A stretch of 11,534 nucleotides of DNA. It comes from an uncultured Actinomycetes bacterium. Its GTDB lineage: Bacteria > Actinomycetota > Actinomycetes > Nanopelagicales > Nanopelagicaceae. The position numbers and the translations under genes were made by a program. The notes below the pieces were generated by a model that did not search any database, was not told where the DNA came from, and saw only the letters and a program-made list of their open reading frames with translations. Shown here one piece after another: positions 5,842 through 11,534 of this stretch (positions are counted from its first letter, which is position 1; every line of letters starts with the position of its first letter). Location: NCBI GenBank assembly GCA_903832395.1, contig CAILBF010000135.1, forward strand, positions 1 to 11,534, read 5' to 3'.

Positions 5842-7293
5842 ATGACACAGATCGAAAGAGTTGATCTTGCACCTGGAATCAATGTTGCTCGCGCAATTAC
5901 GGGGCTTTGGCAAATCGCAGATATGGAAAAAGATGGTTCCACATTAGACCCAGCCAGTACTGCCGAATTCATGGCAGCTTATGCCGATGCCGGTTTAGAT
6001 ACTTTCGACATGGCCGATCACTACGGAAGCGCCGAAATCATCGCCGGCTATTTTAAAAAGAATGTACCGGCAGGCAAAAATGCACATCTATTCACTAAGT
6101 GGGTTCCAAAACCAGGGCCTGTGACTCGTGAGCAAGTACGGGCGGCAGTGATGGATCGCTGTACTCGGCTGCAAACACAGAAAGTTGAGCTACTTCAATA
6201 TCACGCATGGAAGTTTTCTAATCCCTACTGGTTAGACACACTTGTCTACTTACAGGAGTTGCAAGAAGAAGGTCTAATCGGGGCTATTGGTGTTACTAAT
6301 TTTGATACTGCGCATTTGCGTATAGCGAAATCTATTGGCGTGAATATAGTTTCTAATCAAATTTCTTACTCCGTTATCGATCGACGTGGTGGTGGCCAGA
6401 TGGCTGACTACTGCCACAATAACGGCGTTAAAATTCTTGCTTATGGAACACTATTGGGAGGATTTATCTCTCAGAAGTGGTTAGGAAAAACCGAACCAAC
6501 TGGGCAAGCGTTACCGAACTGGTCTCTCATGAAATATAAGCGCTTCATTGATGTCGCTGGGGGCTGGGATAGATTCCAGCATGTACTAGCAACGCTTAAT
6601 GAAGTTGGTATTGAAGTTGGCCGCTCTATTTCAACGGTGGCCAGTAAGTACCAGTTGGGCCAAAAGGCCGTTGGTTCGGTCATAATTGGGGCTCGACTTG
6701 GCGAAAATGCACATATCGCCGATGCCGTATCCCTCTTTACCTTTGATTTAAGCGACGCCCAGCGGAGCAAAATTACTGCAGCACTTTCTGCATTAGAAGA
6801 TATTCCCGGCGATTGCGGTGACGAGTATCGAAAGCCTCCTTACCTAACGGCTTCTGGTGATTTAAGCCATCACCTTGAGGATTTCCCGCCCGTGTATGAA
6901 GTTAAACAATCTGGTGGGAAGTCAATGATTGATTCTGGTACGACGTGGGAAACACTGGCTGGATACAGCCGTGCAATTCGCATTGGTGATCGTGTTCTCG
7001 TTTCCGGAACAACAGCAACGCATGGATTAATTGTTGTTGGTAAAAATGATCCAGAAGCACAGACGCACTTTATAGTCGATAAAATTGAAGCATCGCTTGA
7101 ATCACTTGGTGCGAAACTTAGCGATGTAGTGCGCTCGCGAATTTATGTAAATGATTTGAAAGACTGGGAGCCAATTGCTCGCGTTCATGGAGTTCGTTTT
7201 GCTGATATTCGCCCAGCAAATACCATGGTCGAAGCTAAGCTCATAGGAGATGGTTATTTAGTCGAGATCGAAGTCGAAGCCGTAATTCAATGA
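5842..7293 (+). CDS. Aldo/keto reductase fused to a C-terminal Rid (YjgF/UK114) domain
   Basis: 483 residues with two domains. Residues about 8-345 form an aldo/keto reductase TIM barrel with the complete catalytic tetrad D56, Y61 (FDMADHYG), K86 (FTKW) and H121 (QYHAW). VIIGAR at 280-285 contributes to the NADP(H) site. The tail IPGDCGDEYRKPPYLTASGD (321-340) is a linker-like extension. Residues about 360-483 are a Rid-family trimeric-barrel domain: YSRAIRIGDRVLVSGTTA, then DVVRSRIYVNDLKDWEPIARVHG and VEIEVEAV at the end. Aligned on that end, the catalytic Arg of E. coli RidA (R105 in ARSCVEV) falls on A459 in RPANTMVEA, so the RidA-type imine/enamine deaminase centre appears absent. The start is supported by AAGGGGAGAG 8 bases ahead. 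It overlaps the next reductase gene by ATGA. Substrates are unknown; action with the upstream PLP enzyme is inference from linkage. Confidence 0.92.
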   Translation: MTQIERVDLAPGINVARAITGLWQIADMEKDGSTLDPASTAEFMAAYADAGLDTFDMADHYGSAEIIAGYFKKNVPAGKNAHLFTKWVPKPGPVTREQVRAAVMDRCTRLQTQKVELLQYHAWKFSNPYWLDTLVYLQELQEEGLIGAIGVTNFDTAHLRIAKSIGVNIVSNQISYSVIDRRGGGQMADYCHNNGVKILAYGTLLGGFISQKWLGKTEPTGQALPNWSLMKYKRFIDVAGGWDRFQHVLATLNEVGIEVGRSISTVASKYQLGQKAVGSVIIGARLGENAHIADAVSLFTFDLSDAQRSKITAALSALEDIPGDCGDEYRKPPYLTASGDLSHHLEDFPPVYEVKQSGGKSMIDSGTTWETLAGYSRAIRIGDRVLVSGTTATHGLIVVGKNDPEAQTHFIVDKIEASLESLGAKLSDVVRSRIYVNDLKDWEPIARVHGVRFADIRPANTMVEAKLIGDGYLVEIEVEAVIQ

Positions 7294-8330
7294 TAAAACG
7301 TGAACTTGTTGCGGGCTATGAAATCTCACCAGTAATTAAAGGTGGTTGGCAGTTAAGCTCTGGACATTCACTAAATCTGCAGATTCAAGAGCAAGCGGCA
7401 ATTTCAGACATGATCTCCTTTATTGAATCTGGGATCACAACTTTTGACTTCGGCGATATTTATACTGGCGTTGAAGAATTAGTCGGCAAAACTCTCGCTG
7501 CATTGAGCCAAAAACTCGGCACAAGCGCCAGAGATAAAGTTCAACTTCATACTAAGTATGTTCCTAACGAGACGTCATTAAAGAGTTTTGATAAATCCGA
7601 CGCCATCACCATAGTTAACCGTTCTCTATCTCGCCTGGGTGTTGATCAGGTGGATGTAGTTCAGCTCCATTGGTGGAGGTATGAAGATCGACACTACCTG
7701 GAAGCTTTAGAGGTGCTATTTGCGCTGAAAGAGAGTGGAAAAGTAGGAAACGTTGGAATTACTAACTTTGACTTGGAGCGCCTTGAGGAGATGGTTAACG
7801 CTGGGCTAAAACCTGCGAGCCATCAAATTCAATACTCCATGCTTGATCGCCGAGCGGAGCAAGGCATGAGCCAATTCTGCGAAGCAAACAAAATTGGCAT
7901 TCTTTGTTATGGCACCGTCGCTGGAGGATTCTTCTCAGAAAAGTTTTTAGACGTCGCTGAACCAACACAAGTCGAGACGCGTTCAAATGTTAAGTATCAG
8001 ATAATTATTGATGAGTTCGGTGGATGGGGACTTTTCCAAGAGCTTCTGCATGTGTGCAAAAATATTGCCGACAGTCATGCGACAGACATTGGAACAATTG
8101 CTTCAGCTTGGGTTCTACAACGTCCGGCCGTCAAAGCAGTTATTGTAGGTGCTCGAAACATTTCGCATCTGGACTCAAATTTAAAGATCCCTCAAATTGT
8201 TTTTACTCATTCAGAACTTCAAGCAATAGATGAGATTCTCTCTAGATCAAAGGGACCTAATGGACCGGTTTATGATTTAGAACGGTACTCAGAGAAGCAT
8301 CGGAAGATTATGCATACCAACAATAATTAA
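7290..8330 (+). CDS. Aldo/keto reductase, stand-alone paralogue of the upstream reductase domain
   Basis: 346 residues with one aldo/keto reductase barrel. The tetrad is complete: D53 and Y58 in TFDFGDIYTG, K89 in LHTKYV, H127 in QLHWW. Parallel phrases show relation to the upstream fused protein: GGWQ against GLWQ, VGITNFD against IGVTNFD, QIQYSMLDRRA against QISYSVIDRRG, and LCYGTVAGGFFSEKFL against LAYGTLLGGFISQKWL. It lacks the Rid domain and the CGDEYR tail. The start overlaps the upstream stop (ATGA), so the pair is translationally coupled. It probably acts on a related carbonyl or alcohol with NADP(H) in the cytosol. It ends in a convergent 4-base overlap with the TIGR04076-like gene, with no terminator visible between them. 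Confidence 0.92.
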   Translation: MIKRELVAGYEISPVIKGGWQLSSGHSLNLQIQEQAAISDMISFIESGITTFDFGDIYTGVEELVGKTLAALSQKLGTSARDKVQLHTKYVPNETSLKSFDKSDAITIVNRSLSRLGVDQVDVVQLHWWRYEDRHYLEALEVLFALKESGKVGNVGITNFDLERLEEMVNAGLKPASHQIQYSMLDRRAEQGMSQFCEANKIGILCYGTVAGGFFSEKFLDVAEPTQVETRSNVKYQIIIDEFGGWGLFQELLHVCKNIADSHATDIGTIASAWVLQRPAVKAVIVGARNISHLDSNLKIPQIVFTHSELQAIDEILSRSKGPNGPVYDLERYSEKHRKIMHTNNN

Positions 8331-8695
8331 GTTAAATCTCCCGAACGCAGCTTAACTTTCGCAGTCCGCTCTATTCGCATAATGAGTCTCTCATCAGGGT
8401 CCGGGCATGCAACAAAGGAGTCTGTCTCTAGCCAGTCCTGAGCTGGCATCTGCCTTTGTTTAGCTGGTAAAAGTGGCAAGGCGGCCGCTATGGCATACAT
8501 ACAGAAATGCTTGCCTGCGGGTATACGAAGCTGTGAACTTTCGGTTACTTCAAAGTAATCCCCGACCTTTAGGCCGCAAACAGAACGCCCCTCAATTCGA
8601 TCAACGACGATGCGTAATTCAAATAACTCCATGTCTTGCTCAGTCTCATTTTCCACAGAAATTAGCGTAAGGCACTGGGCGACAAAACCCTCCAT
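8327..8695 (-). CDS. TIGR04076-like small protein of unknown function
   Basis: 122 residues from the ATG at 8695. The region from about residue 24 onward has the hallmarks I recall for the TIGR04076 family: LRIVVDRIEGR (27-37), C40 in the CGLKVGD turn (40-46), LRIPAGKHFCMYAIAAALPLLPAKQR (56-81), and DSFVACPDPDERLIMRIER (92-110). Three cysteines (C40, C65, C97) sit in the conserved blocks. The first 21 residues precede the usual family start, and an internal ATG at residue 22 (MELFELRIVV) would give about 101 residues, nearer the family norm. Neither start has a clear Shine-Dalgarno site. The function is unknown. It is convergent with the second reductase and divergent from livH, with 65 bases between their starts. 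I recall such proteins near oxidoreductase genes elsewhere, but could not check this. Confidence 0.75.
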   Translation of the reverse strand: MEGFVAQCLTLISVENETEQDMELFELRIVVDRIEGRSVCGLKVGDYFEVTESSQLRIPAGKHFCMYAIAAALPLLPAKQRQMPAQDWLETDSFVACPDPDERLIMRIERTAKVKLRSGDLT

Positions 8696-8710
8696 TTTAG
8701 GTATCTTTGG

Positions 8711-8730
8711 CGGGGCCGCTTTTCGGGGCC
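8711..8730 (+). repeat. Direct repeat CGGGGCC x2 in the livH upstream gap
   Basis: CGGGGCC occurs at 8711-8717 and 8724-8730, separated by six bases, in the 65-base divergent gap between the TIGR04076-like gene and livH. The 13-base period and GC-rich content stand out from AT-richer surroundings. It could be a tandem regulator half-site, but no promoter hexamers are clear here, so the role is open. Confidence 0.35.
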
Positions 8731-8760
8731 CTGAATTCTCTAGAAGAGCGGAGTTGATGC

Positions 8761-9654
8761 GTGGCCGAGTTTGTTCAATTGCTCTTTAACGGCTTGGTTG
8801 AAGGCTCAATCTTCGGAATTGCTGCCTTAGGAATCTCACTTGTTTATTCGGTTTTGCGTCTTGTTAATTTTGCTGCCGGTGATTTTCTAACGCTGAGCGC
8901 ATTTACAACTTATTTTTTCTCGGTCGACTTACACATGCCTTTAGTGGTTGCCGTATTAATTTCAGTAGTAATTGGAGTAGTCATTTCTCTATTCCTTGAG
9001 TTTCTTATTTGGCGAAGGTTGCGCAAGAGCGGAGCTGGCATGCTCGCCCTGTTCCTCGTTGCAACTGGAGTCGCATTTGTTTTGCGCCAATCAATTGCCT
9101 TAACTTTCGGTAGTAATAGCCGGAAATTTAATATTGATCAAATTAAAACTTTTGAATTCCTTGGTGCCCAAATTGCCCAAGCTCAACTAGTTGTTTTGTG
9201 TTGTGCATCAGTTGCAATTACGGCGATCGCCATCTTTATTAAAAAATCGGTTATCGGAAAAAATATGCGTGCCTACTCCGATAATCCTTCACTTGCTGCA
9301 GTATCTGGAATCAACGTACAACGCGTCATTATTGCGACCTGGTGTATCAGTGGTGCCTTCGGCGCTCTTGCTGGAGTATTTCAAGGAACGGTGCAAGGCC
9401 AATTTACGAGCGGTATGGGATTAGATCTACTCCTCTCGATTTTGGCGGCAGTTGTTCTCGGTACAATCGGTGATGCTTACGGAGCCCTCATCGGTGGTTT
9501 TGTTCTAGGTCTTGTTATGGAACTTTCTACATGGTCGGCATTATTCGGCGGGATTCCATCGACATATAAGCCCGTTGTTGCATTCTCAGTTCTTGTGATT
9601 GTTTTACTCTTTAAACCTGAAGGTATCTTTGGAGTGAAGGCGAGAAGAATCTAA
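8761..9654 (+). CDS. livH: Branched-chain amino acid/amide-type ABC permease LivH
   Basis: 297 residues, typical for LivH-type permeases. It has about eight hydrophobic helices and family phrases: GLVEGSIFGIAALGISLVYS near the N-terminus, VLRLVNFAAGDFLTLSAF (32-48), IGKNMRAYSDNPSLAAVSGI (cytoplasmic loop facing the ATPase), and a C-terminal VLLFKPEGIFG. It forms the heterodimeric channel with LivM in the cytoplasmic membrane. The GTG start follows CGGAG by about 7 bases. A possible weak promoter (GCGACA, 17 bases, TATCTT) lies upstream inside the divergent gene, but I would not rely on it. Its stop overlaps the LivM start (TAATG). The substrate could be a branched-chain amino acid, amide or another small amino compound. 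Confidence 0.94.
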   Translation: MAEFVQLLFNGLVEGSIFGIAALGISLVYSVLRLVNFAAGDFLTLSAFTTYFFSVDLHMPLVVAVLISVVIGVVISLFLEFLIWRRLRKSGAGMLALFLVATGVAFVLRQSIALTFGSNSRKFNIDQIKTFEFLGAQIAQAQLVVLCCASVAITAIAIFIKKSVIGKNMRAYSDNPSLAAVSGINVQRVIIATWCISGAFGALAGVFQGTVQGQFTSGMGLDLLLSILAAVVLGTIGDAYGALIGGFVLGLVMELSTWSALFGGIPSTYKPVVAFSVLVIVLLFKPEGIFGVKARRI

Positions 9655-10637
9655 TGAATGCGATTATGCAACCCGGTTTTTGGATTTTTATCTTAACAAT
9701 GTCGGGAATTTATGGAATCTTTGGTCTGGGCCTCCAAGTCCAATACGGCGTTGGTGGCATTTTGAACTTCGGTCACGTCGGAATGATGGCCCTGTCCTCA
9801 TACACAATGGCTATTTTGGTGATTTCTCATGGCATTAACTTTTGGATTGCCGCGGCCACTGGCGTTGGTGTTGCCGCCCTTGGTGGTGCGTTTTTAGGTC
9901 TTACAACGTTGAGGCTTCGAGGCGACTACTTCGCAATTGTTAGTATCGCGTTTTCAGAGATCGTTCGCTACGTTATTTTCAACTCCGACAACGTAACTGG
10001 TGGAGCACAAGGCTCACTAGCAATTCCGGCCATTGGTGAAGGTTATCCTTCGTACACCATCGCTTGGGATTCAATAATGAATCACATGAGAGATTTTCTC
10101 CAACCAATATTCGGCGATATTGTTAATCGAGAATTCGTCATGGCAATAACTATTTGGTCTACTCTCGCAGTTCTTCTCTTTATTGTTTCGCGAATCGAGC
10201 GGACTTCATGGGCGCGTGTTCTCCGTGCAACTCGTGAGGACGATGAAGTTCCTGCAGCTCTTGGAAAGAATGTTTTTAGGTTTCGCTTGCAGGCCGTCAT
10301 CATTGGTTCAATTCTTGGTGGAATCGCCGGAATTTATTGGGCTTTAGAGTCCACACTTCTTTCAGCCGATGATTTCCTAACCATTGTTACTTTCTATGGG
10401 TGGATGATTTTAATTTTGGGTGGAGCTACGAAAGTTAAAGGGCTTCCTTTCGCGGCAATATTCTTCGGCTTCCTTTATGGTGGAACTCGCTTCTTTACTT
10501 TCTGGCCATTTTCAATGGTGGATTCGGCACAACGTGCTTATATCCGCATCATGATTATTGGCGTTGTCTTAATTATTCTTATGATGAAACGTCCGCAGGG
10601 AATCTTCGGGAAACGTCAGGAGATGGTCCTTGAATAA
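9654..10637 (+). CDS. livM: Branched-chain amino acid/amide-type ABC permease LivM
   Basis: 327 residues, the second permease subunit. Family features include a first helix pair with GLGLQVQYGVGGILNFGHVG (25-43), LTTLRLRGDYFAIVSIAFSEIVRY (83-106), the ATPase-facing loop SWARVLRATREDDEVPAALG (about 185-204), and MMKRPQGIFGKRQ at the C-terminus, which parallels the KPEGIFG end of LivH. It pairs with LivH in the membrane. Its ATG overlaps the LivH stop, and the LivG TTG start lies eight bases inside its 3' end, so expression is tightly coupled. The middle extracytoplasmic region (IGEGYPSYTIAWDSIMNHMRDFLQ, about 125-148) is somewhat long, which may reflect specificity. Confidence 0.94.
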   Translation: MNAIMQPGFWIFILTMSGIYGIFGLGLQVQYGVGGILNFGHVGMMALSSYTMAILVISHGINFWIAAATGVGVAALGGAFLGLTTLRLRGDYFAIVSIAFSEIVRYVIFNSDNVTGGAQGSLAIPAIGEGYPSYTIAWDSIMNHMRDFLQPIFGDIVNREFVMAITIWSTLAVLLFIVSRIERTSWARVLRATREDDEVPAALGKNVFRFRLQAVIIGSILGGIAGIYWALESTLLSADDFLTIVTFYGWMILILGGATKVKGLPFAAIFFGFLYGGTRFFTFWPFSMVDSAQRAYIRIMIIGVVLIILMMKRPQGIFGKRQEMVLE

Positions 10638-11406
10638 TCTAATTCTTGAAGTTAACGACGTCGCGATTTCATTTGATGGCGTCCGTGCCGTAAATGGCGC
10701 AAATTTAAATGTGGCCGTTGACAGCGTGACCTCGGTCATTGGTCCCAATGGCGCGGGTAAGACAACGCTATTTAATTTAATTAGCGGGGCGATCAAGCCA
10801 GATTCTGGAACTATTTTATTTGAAGGTATGGAAATTCAAAATCTACTGCCCCATAAAATCGCTGACCGCGGAATTATTCGAACTTTTCAAGGCGCGAAAG
10901 TTATTAAGCGGTTAAGTGTCTTGGATAATCTGATTCTTGGTGGCCAGGACAATCCAGGCGAAAGTTTGTTGAACTTCTTTAACCCAAAGGCCAGAAAAGC
11001 TTACGAAGCCCAGGCCCGTGATCGAGCGATGGAGCTTTTGCAGCAGATCGGGATTGAACGCTTCGCCCATGAATACGCCGGAATTCTCTCGGGTGGACAG
11101 CGAAAGTTGTTGGACTTAGCACGTGCGCTCATGGCCAACCCGACGATGTTGTTATTGGATGAGCCCTTTGCAGGGGTAAACCCTACTTTGGTTGAAAAAT
11201 TATTAGAGGTGCTGCAAGACCTTCGTACCAAACATCACTTGACGTTCCTGCTCATCGAGCATGATTTAGAGACAGTTATGAATATCTCTGATCGAGTCAT
11301 TGTTATGGCCGAAGGCAGAGTTATTGCCGATGGGGCACCGAATTCTATCTATGAAAATCAAGCGGTAATCGATGCCTATCTCGGTACGCGAAAGGCAACG
11401 TCATGA
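10630..11406 (+). CDS. livG: Branched-chain amino acid/amide-type ABC ATPase LivG
   Basis: 258 residues, the first ATPase of the importer. Motifs in order: Walker A GPNGAGKT 38-45, Q87 in RTFQGAK, the LivG-specific insertion between Q-loop and signature (about 105-130, with NFFNPKARKAYEAQAR), LSGGQ 153-157, Walker B LLLDE at 174-178 with DEPFAGVNP following, and H211 in LIEHDLETVM. The start is a TTG at 10630, chosen because GGAG lies 7 bases ahead and the first codons read directly into the ABC fold. It overlaps livM by 8 bases and livF by ATGA. It works with LivF as a heterodimer on the inner face of the LivHM channel. Confidence 0.95.
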   Translation: MNNLILEVNDVAISFDGVRAVNGANLNVAVDSVTSVIGPNGAGKTTLFNLISGAIKPDSGTILFEGMEIQNLLPHKIADRGIIRTFQGAKVIKRLSVLDNLILGGQDNPGESLLNFFNPKARKAYEAQARDRAMELLQQIGIERFAHEYAGILSGGQRKLLDLARALMANPTMLLLDEPFAGVNPTLVEKLLEVLQDLRTKHHLTFLLIEHDLETVMNISDRVIVMAEGRVIADGAPNSIYENQAVIDAYLGTRKATS

Positions 11407-11534
11407 CTCAACCGTTGATAAAGATATCTAACCTCGAAGGTGGTTATGGAGATGTCAAGATTCTCAATGGCGTAAACATTGAGGTGCCTGAAAAATCTAT
11501 CGTGACAATTGTTGGTCCCAACGGTGCTGGAAAA
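11403..11534 (+). CDS. livF: Branched-chain amino acid/amide-type ABC ATPase LivF, N-terminal 44 residues (partial)
   Basis: The ATG at 11403 overlaps the livG stop (ATGA). The visible residues begin MTQPLIKISNLEGGYGDVKI and end inside the Walker A motif, GPNGAGK (38-44), where the window stops. The phrase LEGGYGDVKILNGVN is typical of LivF, the second ATPase of this importer class, and the gene order H-M-G-F is the standard one. The rest of the protein and any binding-protein gene lie beyond the window. Confidence 0.93.
   Translation, partial: MTQPLIKISNLEGGYGDVKILNGVNIEVPEKSIVTIVGPNGAGK

Noticed and set aside
8024..8233. Plus-strand 69-residue frame inside the second reductase
   Set aside because: It is a frame-shifted shadow of the reductase with no ribosome binding site or domain.

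Overview
This is a compact bacterial segment from an organism of moderate GC (mid-40s percent by eye). Gene spacing is tight, with TAATG/ATGA stop-start overlaps, frequent GTG/TTG starts, purine-rich Shine-Dalgarno sites and sigma70-like promoters. The combination of the tiny CxxC protein family, a CsoR-family repressor and a low-GC actinobacterial flavour fits a small-genome freshwater actinobacterium (acI/Nanopelagicales type). That placement is inference, not proof. No rRNA, tRNA, CRISPR, insertion sequence or phage gene is visible, and no gene-free stretch exceeds about 125 bases.

Left part (1-3720, all minus strand). Read in the direction of transcription, this holds osmC (a thiol peroxidase), then a complete polar-amino-acid ABC importer (lipoprotein binding protein, permease, ATPase), then a three-gene operon with its own promoter. 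That operon encodes a 37-residue Cys-rich protein, a CsoR-family repressor whose ligand set is Cys-Ser-Cys (so CstR-like rather than a copper sensor), and the first 80 residues of a CoA-disulfide/persulfide-reductase-type flavoenzyme. A perfect 16-bp palindrome, ATACCCCCGGGGGTAT, fills the spacer between TTGACA and TAAATT. It is an almost textbook operator for this repressor family. The simplest reading is an autoregulated reactive-sulfur/thiol stress operon.

Middle part (3750-8330, plus strand). Starting only 29 bp from osmC in the divergent direction are a bicupin, a fold-type I class V PLP enzyme, an aldo/keto reductase fused to a Rid (YjgF/UK114) domain, and a second stand-alone aldo/keto reductase related to the first. 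The last three form a tight unit (21-bp gap, then a 4-base overlap). Ahead of the PLP gene is a leader with an inverted repeat that could sequester its ribosome binding site. A small TIGR04076-like protein lies convergent to the last reductase (minus strand, 8327-8695). No characterised pathway with this gene set is known to me. It looks like a catabolic or salvage cassette for an amino-bearing metabolite.

Right part (8761-11534, plus strand). LivH-LivM-LivG-LivF of a branched-chain-amino-acid/amide-type ABC importer, all overlapping head to tail and cut by the window end inside the LivF Walker A motif. No periplasmic binding protein for it is in the window. The adjacency suggests, but does not prove, that it imports the substrate of the middle cassette.
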